Source: Microbacterium sulfonylureivorans (GTDB lineage: Bacteria; Actinomycetota; Actinomycetes; Actinomycetales; Microbacteriaceae). From it: DNA of 64,000 nucleotides. Within the stretch, counting starts at the first letter, position 1. Each line of letters starts with the position of its first letter. The position numbers and the translations under genes were made by a program. Shown here piece after piece: positions 51,039-60,290 of the stretch. The notes beneath the pieces were generated by a model. The model was given only the letters and a program-made list of their open reading frames with translations. It was not told where the DNA came from and ran no database searches. The DNA lies in assembly GCF_003999995.1 (NCBI RefSeq), contig NZ_RJAD01000001.1, positions 1,550,001 through 1,614,000 of the forward strand, in the 5' to 3' direction.

Positions 51039-51153
51039 GCCGACGCGATGCGCATCTCCTCGACAGGCCGATATCCTGACCGAGGACCGGCCTGGGGCTT
51101 GCCGGCCGACGAGCCGTACTGCTTCGGTACGCATTCGTGGAAAGGGTGGCCAC

Positions 51154-52266
51154 GTGACCGTCGCTCTCGCGCACGACTATGTGACGCAGCGCGGTGGCGC
51201 GGAGCGGGTGGCACTCGCCATGACGCGCGCGTTCCCGGGCGCTGCGCTGCATACCACCCTCTACGATCCCGCCGGGACGTTCCCCGAATTCGCAGCCGTG
51301 GACATCCGCACGATGCCGATCAACAGGTGGGGACTCCTGCGGCGTCACCATCGGCTGGCTCTGCCGTTCCTCGCGAAGGCGGTGTCAGCCCACCGCGTCG
51401 ACGCCGATGTGCTTCTCGCGAGCTCGAGCGGCTGGGCGCACGGCATCCCCGTCACCGGACGGAAGATCGTGTACTGCCACGCCCCGGCACGCTGGCTCTA
51501 TCAGTCCGACCGCTATGCGGGCGCCCAGGACGCCGGGATGCGGGCCCGAGCCGTCGGCGCAGCCATCCGCGTGCTCGGACCGGGACTGCGGGACTGGGAT
51601 CAGGCCGCGGCGCGGAGCGCCGATCGCTACCTCGTTAACTCGACGGTCGTACAGGCGGCGGTGCGCGACGTCTACGGCATCGAGGCGGAGGTGCTCGCTC
51701 CGCCACCGGCCCCGATTGCCGCCGAGGGCGCGGTCGAGCCGGTCGAACAGGTGACGGCGCCCTTCCTGCTGTGCGTGGCTCGACTGCTCCCCTACAAGAA
51801 CGTCGACGTCGTGATCGAGGCGGTGACGGCCGTCGGAGGAGTGGAGCTGGTCATCGTCGGCGACGGTCCCGAGCGGAATAGGCTCGCAGAGCTCGCCCGG
51901 AGATCCGGCCGCACTCATCTCCTCGGGCGGGTGTCGGACGCCCAGTTGAAGTGGCTCTATGCCCACAGCGCGGGACTCGTCGCGGCGTCCTATGAGGACT
52001 TCGGTCTGTCCCCGCTCGAAGCGGGCTCCTTCGGCAAGCCGACGGCGGCGCTGCGCGACGGCGGGTACCTCGACACGGTGATCGAGAACACGAACGGGGT
52101 CTTCTTCGACTCGGCGGACGCGGCGGCGATCTCCGCCGCCGTCGAGCGGATGCTGCGTGCCAGGTGGTCGGAACGGGCGATCCGAAAGCACGCAGCGGGG
52201 TTCTCCGAAGAGCGGTTCGCTGCGCGACTGGCAGCGGTCGTCGCCGAGGAGGCCGCACGTGTCTGA
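51154..52266 (+). CDS. GT4-type glycosyltransferase
   Basis: Predicted 370-residue GT-B glycosyltransferase. N-terminal HDYVTQRGGAERVALAM is a typical acceptor-side motif, followed by ILLASSSGWAHG-like and IVYCHAPARWLY segments. The C-terminal donor domain has FLLCVARLLPYKNVDVVIEA, IVGDGPERNRL and SYEDFGLSPLEAGSFGKP (E-x7-E motif of GT4). It would transfer a hexose, often mannose, from a nucleotide sugar. The GTG start has AAAGGG upstream. It overlaps the PAP2 gene by 8 nt. Confidence 0.9.
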   Translation: MTVALAHDYVTQRGGAERVALAMTRAFPGAALHTTLYDPAGTFPEFAAVDIRTMPINRWGLLRRHHRLALPFLAKAVSAHRVDADVLLASSSGWAHGIPVTGRKIVYCHAPARWLYQSDRYAGAQDAGMRARAVGAAIRVLGPGLRDWDQAAARSADRYLVNSTVVQAAVRDVYGIEAEVLAPPPAPIAAEGAVEPVEQVTAPFLLCVARLLPYKNVDVVIEAVTAVGGVELVIVGDGPERNRLAELARRSGRTHLLGRVSDAQLKWLYAHSAGLVAASYEDFGLSPLEAGSFGKPTAALRDGGYLDTVIENTNGVFFDSADAAAISAAVERMLRARWSERAIRKHAAGFSEERFAARLAAVVAEEAARV

Positions 52267-53107
52267 GTCCGCTCGGCGCGCTCGCAACCTCGCGATCCTG
52301 AGTGCGGCGTTCCTCGGGGGATTCGTCGCGCTCTACTTCGCGGCGGTCCGCACTCCCGACGGGCAGCTCATCGACGCCGCCTCGCTGGGCGTGCTCGGGT
52401 GGCTCCGCGGCGACGCCTGGCTCGCGTTCTACGACGGACGAGACATCGTCCTCTACGGGGTGCTGGTCGGCGCTCTCGTCGCCGCCCTCACGGTCATGCT
52501 CGAGCGGCGCTGGAAGCCTGTCATCTACTCCGGACTGCTCGTCGGGATCGTGGCCGTCGCATCCATTGCGCTCAAAGAGCTTCTGCCGAGGCCGTACCTC
52601 GGCGACTTCGCGTACGTGGAGAACACATTCCCGAGTGGCCACACGGCGATCACCCTCGCGGCGTCGATCGCGATCATCTGGTGCGGCCCGCGTTGGTTCT
52701 CGCCCGTGCTCGTGTTCCTGCTCGGCGCTCTCGTCTCCTTCGTCGCCCTCGCGTCGGTGCTCTCCTCCGCGCATCGGGCGAGCGACTCGCTGGCCGGCGC
52801 CCTGCTGACCGGCGCTGTCTCCTTCGCGCTCGCCGCCCTTGCCAGGGCCACCCTTCCGGTCACCTCGCGATTGCGAAGGGGAACGGTCATCGGCGCCGTG
52901 ATCGCGGTGGCGATCGGCCTCGTCTACCTTCTCGCGAGCCTCGGACTCTTCGGCGCCGGCGATCATCCCACGCAGCTGGGGCTCGCGGTCGTGCTCACCA
53001 CGCTCGGCATCGTCGTCTTCGTCATCGCGGTGCACCGCCCGTTTCTTCCGGCGAATCCGGTGAGACCGATCGCGCCTGGCAGTGCTGGGCGGCAAGAAGG
53101 CCTGTAA
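52259..53107 (+). CDS. PAP2-like membrane phosphatase (degenerate motif)
   Basis: Predicted 282-residue membrane protein with about seven segments. PAP2-superfamily marks are KELLPRP (Lys106, Arg111), FPSGHT (His128) and SSAHRASDSLAG (His172, Asp176), but the Arg normally six residues before the last His is Ser166. It may dephosphorylate polyprenyl pyrophosphate released by glycan assembly, if active. The GTG start at 52259 overlaps the GT4 gene by 8 nt. Confidence 0.8.
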   Translation: MSESARRARNLAILSAAFLGGFVALYFAAVRTPDGQLIDAASLGVLGWLRGDAWLAFYDGRDIVLYGVLVGALVAALTVMLERRWKPVIYSGLLVGIVAVASIALKELLPRPYLGDFAYVENTFPSGHTAITLAASIAIIWCGPRWFSPVLVFLLGALVSFVALASVLSSAHRASDSLAGALLTGAVSFALAALARATLPVTSRLRRGTVIGAVIAVAIGLVYLLASLGLFGAGDHPTQLGLAVVLTTLGIVVFVIAVHRPFLPANPVRPIAPGSAGRQEGL

Positions 53108-53110
53108 CCT
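53105..53110 (+). promoter_or_regulatory. -10 box TAACCT before the Wzc-like gene
   Basis: TGTAACCT ends 7 nt before the GTG at 53118, leaderless spacing, and includes the PAP2 stop codon (TAA at 53105-53107). Confidence 0.45.
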
Positions 53111-53117
53111 GGATCAG

Positions 53118-54878
53118 GTGTCCCGGTCCACGGGGGCACGGACGCCTTATGGGGGACTGCTCTTGACGCTCCGACAGATTCTGGATGTGCTCTGGAAGCG
53201 CAAGTGGATCATCGCCGCCGTCACAATCGCCGCGCTCCTGACCGCAGTCTTCTATCTGCAGGTGCGCACCGTGACGTACGTGAGCTCTTCGCTGGTCCGG
53301 CTCAACGACGTCGTCTCGGTGGGCGCGGTGACGGGCGAGGTCGGCGGCGTCGCCGTCGATGTCGGCCAGGAGGCCGCGACATCGCCGGCGGTCCTCGCGG
53401 CAGCGGCCGCGCAGCTGGGGGAGGACCCTGCTGCTCTCGCGGGATCCGTTTCGGCCGACGTCGACGACTCGACCGCACTCACGCGGCTCTACATCAGCGC
53501 GGTCGGCTCGTCTCCTGATCAGGCGCAAGCTCGTGCGGCGGCACTCACCTCGGCGTACACGGCGCACGTCGATGAGCAGCTGGCGACCGCTCTGGCGACA
53601 CTGCAGCAGCGACAGACCGACGCGATCGCGGAGGCACGCGCCCTTCAGCAGGAGGTCGCCGACAACCCCGGTGATGCCATCGCCGCGACCAATCTCGCAA
53701 CCGCGCTCTCGCAGATGACGAGCATCAACCTCTCGATCGAGAGTGTCAACGACGCCGGTGCCGCCACCGCGATCGTGACGGATGCTCAGCCCGGCGAGTC
53801 GACGGTGCCGTCCGCGCTCATCGTCCTGCTTCTCGCTCTCGCCACGGGAATCATCGTGAGCATCGCGGCGGCCCTCATCCGAGATCAGTTCGACAACCGG
53901 CTGCGAGGCGAGGACGAGATCGAGGGAATCGCCGACGCGCGTTCGCTGGGCGAGCTGAGCTGGGATCGCAGTGTCGCGAACACGACCCCGCCGCTTCCTG
54001 TCGCCCACAACGAGCGGACCGATCTGAGCGAGCGCCTGCGCACCCTCCGATCGACGCTCCAGGTCTTCCTGCCGCCCCGGGAGTCGGTCGCCGTCATCAC
54101 GAGCGTCGAGCCCGGCGACGGCAAGTCGTTCGTCTCCGCGAACCTCGCAATGGCGTGGGCGCGCGCCGGCAAGACCGTGATCCTCGTCGGCGGAGATCTC
54201 CGCCGACCCGACCTCGGGCGCTACTTCGGGGAGGCCGCCGACGGCGAGGGCCTCGCCGACATCCTCGACGAGCACGAGATCGGCGAAGCACTGTGGCGCG
54301 AGGCGGTCGAGACCCGGCTGAACACGACGAAGTACCGTCGCCTGCGCATCCTCCCCGCCGGTGCCGAACCGCCGGACCCCGCCGACCTGCTGGCGCGACC
54401 CGTGCTCGGAGAGGTCGTCGCCCACCTGCGCACGCTCGCCGATGTGGTCATCATCGACTCCCCACCGGCGATCGGCATGGCCGACGCGGCTCTTCTGGCG
54501 CTGCAGTCGGACGGCGCGGTCGTGATCGCGTCGGTGCGCAAGACCGACCGGGTGATGCTCGCCGAGACCGTGACGGCGCTGCGGGCCGCAGGGGCCGAAG
54601 TCATCGGCGTCGTGGCGAACCGCAGCCGTCGGAAGCTGCCCAAGACCTACTCGGCGTACTACGTGAATCAGCGCGCTGCCGCGGACACGGCCCGTGCATC
54701 GAGCACGCCGGACGGCGCCCCCGAGGACACGATGGACGACCTGCGCAAGCTGCTCAACACGACTCCCCGACCGGAATCACGCGGCCGCCTGCGAACGGGC
54801 GCGGATGACGGGGAATCGGCCCCCGAGCCCCCGGACTCGTCCGAGGCCGACCGGAAGACGGCAAGCGACGCGTCATGA
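53118..54878 (+). CDS. Polysaccharide co-polymerase / BY-kinase (Wzc-like)
   Basis: Predicted 586-residue protein. Wzz-like N-terminal part: two membrane segments (about 28-50 and 229-254) enclose an extracytoplasmic helical region with coiled-coil character. The cytoplasmic BY-kinase domain follows: Walker A EPGDGKSFVSANLAMAW (331-347), A' LVGGDLRRPDLG and Walker B ADVVIIDSPPAIG. TYSAYY near residue 510 supplies a small Tyr cluster, and the tail is acidic. It controls chain length and export of surface polysaccharide. The GTG at 53118 fits a leaderless start; an in-frame TTG at 53163 with GGGGGA upstream is an alternative. Overlaps the phosphatase gene by 4 nt. Confidence 0.88.
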   Translation: MSRSTGARTPYGGLLLTLRQILDVLWKRKWIIAAVTIAALLTAVFYLQVRTVTYVSSSLVRLNDVVSVGAVTGEVGGVAVDVGQEAATSPAVLAAAAAQLGEDPAALAGSVSADVDDSTALTRLYISAVGSSPDQAQARAAALTSAYTAHVDEQLATALATLQQRQTDAIAEARALQQEVADNPGDAIAATNLATALSQMTSINLSIESVNDAGAATAIVTDAQPGESTVPSALIVLLLALATGIIVSIAAALIRDQFDNRLRGEDEIEGIADARSLGELSWDRSVANTTPPLPVAHNERTDLSERLRTLRSTLQVFLPPRESVAVITSVEPGDGKSFVSANLAMAWARAGKTVILVGGDLRRPDLGRYFGEAADGEGLADILDEHEIGEALWREAVETRLNTTKYRRLRILPAGAEPPDPADLLARPVLGEVVAHLRTLADVVIIDSPPAIGMADAALLALQSDGAVVIASVRKTDRVMLAETVTALRAAGAEVIGVVANRSRRKLPKTYSAYYVNQRAAADTARASSTPDGAPEDTMDDLRKLLNTTPRPESRGRLRTGADDGESAPEPPDSSEADRKTASDAS

Positions 54879-55474
54879 CGGCGTCCCACGACCGGTCCTT
54901 CCCCATGAGGTCGCCCGACCCGCAGCCCGGAGTCACCCACGTCCTCATGGTGTGCCAGGCGAACCGCTGCCGCTCCCCTTTCGCGGCGGCGATCGCAGAG
55001 CGGCTCGCCGACGACTCGCTGGAGATCCACTCCGGCGGCCTCATGGCCGGCGGCTTCCCCATGCCCAGCGCGGGAATCGAGACCGGCGCCACGCTGGGCA
55101 TCGACTTCTCGTCGCATCGCAGCCGCGAACTCGACCGTGCCGATCTCGACGGATTCGACCTGATCCTGACCATGGCGAGGGCCCAGGCTCGCGAGTTGGT
55201 GGCCGACAACCCCCAGCTGCTCGGCCGGATCTTCACACTCAAGCAGTTCGACCGATGGATCGCCGACCACCCGAAGCCGCGTCGAATGGCGCTGGGCAGC
55301 TGGCTCGACAACGTCGCCCAGGATCGGCCGCGCACCGACTTCCTCGGCGACGACGAGAACGACGACATCGCCGACCCCATCAACTCGCCGGCGAGCGGCT
55401 GGGTGCAGATGGCTCGCGAGCAGACTCTTCTTCTCGGCCGCATCGTCGCGGCGCTCGGCGCCACGCGCGTCTGA
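54875..55474 (+). CDS. Low-molecular-weight protein tyrosine phosphatase
   Basis: Predicted 199-residue cytoplasmic phosphatase. The P-loop VCQANRCRSPF gives the CX5RS motif (Cys27, Arg33) of the LMW-PTP family (Wzb/PtpA type). The usual C-terminal general-acid loop D-P is present as DIADPINSP (about 167-175). Its ATGA overlap with the Wzc-like kinase gene is the standard kinase/phosphatase pair that cycles phosphorylation of the co-polymerase. It ends one nucleotide before the convergent GT4 gene. Confidence 0.92.
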   Translation: MTASHDRSFPMRSPDPQPGVTHVLMVCQANRCRSPFAAAIAERLADDSLEIHSGGLMAGGFPMPSAGIETGATLGIDFSSHRSRELDRADLDGFDLILTMARAQARELVADNPQLLGRIFTLKQFDRWIADHPKPRRMALGSWLDNVAQDRPRTDFLGDDENDDIADPINSPASGWVQMAREQTLLLGRIVAALGATRV

Positions 55475-56623
55475 TCAGGACTGAATACCATCCAGCACGG
55501 TGCGCAGCTGGCCCCAGGATCGCGCCCACGAGTGCTCTTCCGCGCGCCGACGCGCCGCGGCCCCGATTCGAGCGCGCCGCCCGTCGTCGTCGAGCAGCGC
55601 GGCGATCGCTTCGCCGAGCGCCCTGTCGTCGTCTGCCTTGACGAGGATCCCGGCTTCTCCCAGCACGCCGGGGATGCCGCCGATGTCGCTCGCGATGACC
55701 GGCAGCCCCGTCGCCATGGCCTCTCCGATCGTCAGCCCGCTGGGCTCGGCCCATCGGGACGATGCGATGAAGATGTCGGCCGACTGAAGCAGGGCCGGCA
55801 GTGCGGAGCGATCGACGAACGGCTCGAAGGAGACTCCTCCGGCGACCGACGCCGCCAGTGTGCGGAGCTCCTGCTCGTACGCAGAGAGGGCGGCAGCGGA
55901 GTCGAACCCCTGGCTGCCGACGATGACGATCTCGACGTCCTCCCGCGCGAGCGCCGCGGCGGCGCGGAGCAGCACGTCGGGACCCTTCTCGGGGACGACT
56001 CTGCCGACGAACATGATTCGGAGAGGCGCACCGGCGCTGCGCCTCTGAGGCGGCCGGAAGGCATCCGTGTCGACGCCGTTCTCGACGACGTGGATGCGGG
56101 CGGCGACGGCGGGAGAGACGCGGTCGCTCAGGCGATCCGCCAGGTCGGCGCTCACCGCGATGACGGCGCCGGCCGGATCGAGCGCGCGGGTGGCCTCGCG
56201 GCGGGACATTCCCCGCGGAAGATCGTTGTGCGCGTAGTAGACGGACGTGTGCCGCGTCGATGCGAGCATGACCGGCAGGACGGGGGCATTGTGGGCGACG
56301 ACGATCGCCGGCCGCTGCGCACTCAGCGCGTCCACGAGCGGCCGATACGAACGCCGCGACCGAATGCGTGGCAGGCCGATGCGCGACAGGCCGAGGTCGA
56401 GACCGCGTTCCCACCCGGCCGGATAGCCCGCGCCGGTGTACTCGATCGCCTCCGCGCTCGCGTAGCGCGGGCGGAAGGTCGATTCGTCGACGAGCACGCT
56501 GTGGGCACACTCGGCATCGCCCGCAGCGGCCGAGGCGAGTCCGTGCACCACGGTGGGGATGGCCGAGCCCGTCTGGGGGGAGAAGTGGTCGCCCGGCGTC
56601 AGCGCGTGAACGATCCGCTGCAT
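55475..56623 (-). CDS. GT4-type glycosyltransferase
   Basis: Predicted 382-residue GT-B enzyme: HALTPGDHFSPQTGSAIPT in the N-domain, VYYAHNDLPRGMSRREA, then the donor-binding domain with LRIMFVGRVVPEKGPDVLL, IVIVGSQGF and SSRWAEPSGLTIGEAMATG (E-x7-E). It converges with the LMW-PTP gene without a gap. The ATG overlaps the stop codon of the O-antigen-ligase-like gene (TGATG), so the two are coupled. Confidence 0.9.
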   Translation of the reverse strand: MQRIVHALTPGDHFSPQTGSAIPTVVHGLASAAAGDAECAHSVLVDESTFRPRYASAEAIEYTGAGYPAGWERGLDLGLSRIGLPRIRSRRSYRPLVDALSAQRPAIVVAHNAPVLPVMLASTRHTSVYYAHNDLPRGMSRREATRALDPAGAVIAVSADLADRLSDRVSPAVAARIHVVENGVDTDAFRPPQRRSAGAPLRIMFVGRVVPEKGPDVLLRAAAALAREDVEIVIVGSQGFDSAAALSAYEQELRTLAASVAGGVSFEPFVDRSALPALLQSADIFIASSRWAEPSGLTIGEAMATGLPVIASDIGGIPGVLGEAGILVKADDDRALGEAIAALLDDDGRRARIGAAARRRAEEHSWARSWGQLRTVLDGIQS

Positions 56624-57939
56624 CAGATGCGCACCCCGCGCGTGCGACGCCAGACCGTCTGCACGGGATGCGGGATCCACTCGATGCCTTGGGATCTGTC
56701 GCGCTCCTGGATGCCGTAGCAGATGCCGGCGATGATCCACAGGAGCGAAGCGTGCCCGGCGACCCAGTAGAGGTCGAACTGACTCTGCGCGAGCTTCGCG
56801 GCGACCACGGCGAGCCCGAGGGTGCCGTAGACGGGGTTCATCCGGGCCAGCGCCCAGAGCGCGCCGGCGAACATGCCGAGGAATCCGATCAGTCCGAGGA
56901 CTCCGACGGTGGTGAGCACCTCCAGCTCGGCGTTCGGGGGCTGGAAGCCGCCGAAGCCCGTGTGCCAAGTGGTCCACCATCGATGGCCGACGCCGAACAT
57001 GGGGGACTGCAGCCACACCGTGATCGACATGCCGTACCAGGTGATGCGCTGTGCCGCCGAGCTGAAGTCGTTGTCGGAGGCGAGCTGCGCCACGACCTCC
57101 TGATACACGAACCAGCCGACGGGGATGAGGATCAGCCACATCCATCGCGACCGCTTGCCGTTGTGGAAGCGCGGGCGCAGTCCGATGATGAACACCCCGA
57201 TGAGCGCACCGACGATCGCCTGGCGGGACTGCGCAGCGGCCATCCCGAGGCCGCACACGACGAACGCCGTCCACGCGGCCCAGCGCGGCCAGCCGAGCCA
57301 CGGCGGGTTGGCGAAGGCGACGACGAGGCCGATCATCAGGAACGCCCCGATCGCGTTCTTGTGCCAAGCGCCGAGATATACAGGCTGGAAGCCGTTGCCC
57401 AGCGCGGTGACGGCGGCGACAGCGCCGATCGCGACGCAGATCGCGACGAAGATCCCGAGTGCGAGCCGCGCGTGGCCCTCGCGGCCGATCACGAAGCCCA
57501 CGATCATCGCGCCGAGGACGAGGACGAGCTCATGTGCCCACTCGATGTAGTTCTCGGCGTATCGGTTGAGAATGAGCTGGGGTGCGGTCAGTGCGATGTA
57601 GAACGCGCCGGACCAAAGGAGGGGCTGCATGGTGATGAGCCCGCGCCCGCGCACCAGCAGCAGCGAGACGAGCACCGCGATGCCCAGCAGGAAGTCCGAT
57701 CCGCTCATCGGGCCGATGCGCTGGACCGCGAACACCGCCGGCACGGCGAGCACAGGCACGAGGGTCAGATCGATCGCCGCGACGGCGACGAGAAGGACGC
57801 CCAGCGCGATGTAGAGCGCATAGTCCGGCATCTCCGCGCTCGCGAGCCCCATGGCGCCGCCGAGCACGAGGAGGACGAGCACGCCCAGAATCGTCGTGCT
57901 GACTCCCCGAAGCGTCGTGCCTGCGGGCAGGAGGGTCAC
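56623..57939 (-). CDS. O-antigen ligase/polymerase-like membrane protein
   Basis: Predicted 438-residue protein with about 12 membrane segments. QSRQAIVGALIGVFI and, after a large loop, SPMFGVGHRWWTTWHTGF correspond to the Wzy_C (O-antigen ligase/polymerase) signature. It would polymerise or ligate the repeat units made by the surrounding glycosyltransferases. The GTG start has TACGAT at leaderless distance. It is coupled to the GT4 gene downstream. Confidence 0.85.
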   Translation of the reverse strand: MTLLPAGTTLRGVSTTILGVLVLLVLGGAMGLASAEMPDYALYIALGVLLVAVAAIDLTLVPVLAVPAVFAVQRIGPMSGSDFLLGIAVLVSLLLVRGRGLITMQPLLWSGAFYIALTAPQLILNRYAENYIEWAHELVLVLGAMIVGFVIGREGHARLALGIFVAICVAIGAVAAVTALGNGFQPVYLGAWHKNAIGAFLMIGLVVAFANPPWLGWPRWAAWTAFVVCGLGMAAAQSRQAIVGALIGVFIIGLRPRFHNGKRSRWMWLILIPVGWFVYQEVVAQLASDNDFSSAAQRITWYGMSITVWLQSPMFGVGHRWWTTWHTGFGGFQPPNAELEVLTTVGVLGLIGFLGMFAGALWALARMNPVYGTLGLAVVAAKLAQSQFDLYWVAGHASLLWIIAGICYGIQERDRSQGIEWIPHPVQTVWRRTRGVRI

Positions 57940-57945
57940 AGGGCA

Positions 57946-57951
57946 ATCGTA
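57946..57951 (-). promoter_or_regulatory. -10 box TACGAT, leaderless start of the ligase-like gene
   Basis: TACGAT on the minus strand, six bases, then GTG at 57939. The divergent GT4 promoter lies about 40 nt away. Confidence 0.45.
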
Positions 57952-57989
57952 GGGCGCATCCCCCCGTCCCGCGCGCGTGCGGGCGCAGT

Positions 57990-57995
57990 TAGGGT
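57990..57995 (+). promoter_or_regulatory. -10 box TAGGGT, leaderless start of the GT4 gene
   Basis: TAGGGT, six bases (GTCGGA), then GTG at 58002. Confidence 0.55.
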
Positions 57996-58001
57996 GTCGG
58001 A

Positions 58002-59249
58002 GTGACCACCTCTCACAGCGAAGAGCAGGCTCGGGTCGTGGTCGTCTCCCACACGGGCGAGCTCGGCGGTGCGGAGGTCGCGCTCGTACGGCTGCTCGAT
58101 GCTCGCGAACGCGGCCGCTTCGATGTCTCCGCGATCGTGCTCGAGGACGGAGTGCTCCCCGAGCGCTTGCGCAGCGTGGGGGTGCCGACGCGCGTGCTCG
58201 AGAGCGGAGACCTCACCCGGGTCACCCGCGCCGCCGCCGCGTCATCGATGACCGCGATCTGGCAGAACGTGAGCGCGTCGCTCGGCGTTGCGCGGAATCT
58301 GCGCCGAGCGCTTCGCGACGACGGCGCCGATCTCGTCGTCGCCAACTCGCTCAAGAGTGCGATCCTCGTCTGGATGGCGCGTCCTCGTCGCACGCCGTGG
58401 GTGTGGCACCTGCACGATCGCCTCGCGCCGGACTATCTGGCCGGTCCACTGGCGACCGCACTGCGACTGCTCGCGCGCTTCGGGCCGCGGCGCGTCGTCG
58501 TGAACTCTCGTGCGACCGCGGCGACCCTGCGGGGTGTGCCGGCCGAACGGATCATCATCGCGTACCCCGGGCTGCCGGAGGCATCGTTCGCAGGAGAACG
58601 ACCGGTGCGCGATCCCGCAGCCGAGCCCGTCGTCGGGATCGTCGGTCGCATCAGCGCGACGAAGGGTCAACGGGTGTTCGTCGAGGCGGCGCGGCGATTG
58701 GCCGCGACGCGGCCGGGTGTGCGGTACCGCATCGTCGGTGGCGCACTCTTCGAGGACGCGCCGGAGGAGCAGGCTCTGCGCGCGCTGGTCGCGGGCTCGA
58801 CGGAGCTCGCGCCATCCCTCGAATGGACGGGGTGGGTGAGTGACGCGGACGCCGAGATGCGGCGCCTCACGATCGTGGTGCACGCATCCCCTGTTCCCGA
58901 GCCGTTCGGTCAGGTGATCGTCGAGGCGATGGCGGCGGGGACCCCCGTGGTCGGCGCGGATGCGGGCGGTGTGCCCGAGATCATCGATCCCGATGCGACG
59001 GCGACCCCACTTGCCGACGGGCTGCGTCGCAGCCCCTTCGGCCTCCTGGTGCGTCCTGGCGACGAAAGGGCGTTGGCCGACGCCATCCGATGGATGCTCG
59101 ACCATCCCGCCGACGCGGGCGAGATGGCGGATGCCGCACGCGCCCTCGCGCGGGACAGATTCGCGATCGAGAACACCTGGTCGACCGTGGCCCGCACCTG
59201 GTCGCGCGTTCTCGCCGACCGCAGGTCAGCGTCGCACGTGCGCCGATGA
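58002..59249 (+). CDS. GT4-type glycosyltransferase
   Basis: Predicted 415-residue GT-B glycosyltransferase: VVVVSHTGELGGAEVALVRL at the N-terminus, VVNSRATAATLRGVPAERI at the hinge, then VVGIVGRISATKGQRVFVEA and ASPVPEPFGQVIVEAMAAG (E-x7-E) and ADAGGVPEII of the donor site. The acceptor is unknown. It is alone between a divergent and a convergent gene, with its own promoter. Confidence 0.9.
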   Translation: MTTSHSEEQARVVVVSHTGELGGAEVALVRLLDARERGRFDVSAIVLEDGVLPERLRSVGVPTRVLESGDLTRVTRAAAASSMTAIWQNVSASLGVARNLRRALRDDGADLVVANSLKSAILVWMARPRRTPWVWHLHDRLAPDYLAGPLATALRLLARFGPRRVVVNSRATAATLRGVPAERIIIAYPGLPEASFAGERPVRDPAAEPVVGIVGRISATKGQRVFVEAARRLAATRPGVRYRIVGGALFEDAPEEQALRALVAGSTELAPSLEWTGWVSDADAEMRRLTIVVHASPVPEPFGQVIVEAMAAGTPVVGADAGGVPEIIDPDATATPLADGLRRSPFGLLVRPGDERALADAIRWMLDHPADAGEMADAARALARDRFAIENTWSTVARTWSRVLADRRSASHVRR

Positions 59250-59278
59250 AGCGATGAAGCGCCGGCGCGACACTCGCG

Positions 59279-60289
59279 TCAGGGCGTGCCGACTCCCGCT
59301 CGGCGATCGCGTCGACGTCCGTCGATTCCCGCCCAGACACCCGTGACGAGACCCGCCACCTCGACGACCGAGCGGGTGAGGATGATGGGCGATGTCACGC
59401 GTCGCCGCAGCGTCGCCTTCTCACCATCCTCGCCGCGGCCCTTGGCGATGAGCCGGCCGACGAGCGTGAAGTAGTGCCCTTGCTGCCGGAGAGCCGTCAC
59501 GTAGTAGCGCGGGAGGTATGGGGTGCGCCAGCCGAACACGCGGGCGAGCAGCATGACGTGGTTGCGTCTGGAGTAGTAGAGGTACCGCCGATCGAAGCGC
59601 TGGCCGCCGATCTGATACGGGGCTGCGACATGACGAACCAGGGCGCGTGGCGCGAAGACGAGCCGGTGGCCTGCGGCTGTGAGTCGGAGGCAGGTGTCGG
59701 ACTCCTCGCGCAGACACGTGCCGGGATAGTTGCCGCGAATGCCGCCGATCGCCTCGAGAGCGGTGCGACGGTAGGACTGGTTCGCGCCGAGGAAGTGGTC
59801 GACGGCGACGGGTCGGAGCGAGTTCGCGCCGAAGTAGCCCGTGAGGTCGCCGTTGGGCAGCAGCCGCCCGATCGTGCCCACTCCCTCGCGATCCTCTCCC
59901 GGGATGCCGTTGTCGGCGCGTCCGCCCACTCCGGCGACCGCGGGGTCGTCGTCATAGACGCGTGTGAGCTCGGCCAGCCACTCGCGATCGACATACGCGT
60001 CGTCGTCGATGAACGCCACGATGTCGCCCGTCGCCGCCGCGAGTCCCAGCTGACGCGACTCGGGCATCGTGCCTCTGCCGAGACTGTGGCCGATGTACTC
60101 GATGTCGGGGTGCTCGGCCGATACGAGCTCGCGGGTGCGATCGTCGGGCGATCCGTCGACGACGATGATCTGGTGGGGTCGGCGGGTCATCTCGTAGAGA
60201 TGCCGCAGGCATTCGGCGATGTACTGGGGCCGGGCATAGGTGATGACCACTACGGAGACCGTCGTTCCGGGATTGGTCGGTGTCGTCAT
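59279..60289 (-). CDS. GT2-type glycosyltransferase (rhamnosyl/galactosyl-transferase like)
   Basis: Predicted 336-residue GT-A enzyme: VSVVVITYARPQYIAECLRH, VDGSPDD, then VAFIDDDAYVDREWLAEL with the metal-binding DDD and EESDTCLRLTAAGHR (ED-like general base). The C-terminal 60 residues are basic with one hydrophobic segment. It is last in a three-gene minus-strand operon with the GT4 gene (1-nt gap) and the GT2-like gene. Confidence 0.9.
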   Translation of the reverse strand: MTTPTNPGTTVSVVVITYARPQYIAECLRHLYEMTRRPHQIIVVDGSPDDRTRELVSAEHPDIEYIGHSLGRGTMPESRQLGLAAATGDIVAFIDDDAYVDREWLAELTRVYDDDPAVAGVGGRADNGIPGEDREGVGTIGRLLPNGDLTGYFGANSLRPVAVDHFLGANQSYRRTALEAIGGIRGNYPGTCLREESDTCLRLTAAGHRLVFAPRALVRHVAAPYQIGGQRFDRRYLYYSRRNHVMLLARVFGWRTPYLPRYYVTALRQQGHYFTLVGRLIAKGRGEDGEKATLRRRVTSPIILTRSVVEVAGLVTGVWAGIDGRRRDRRAGVGTP

Positions 60290-60290
60290 G

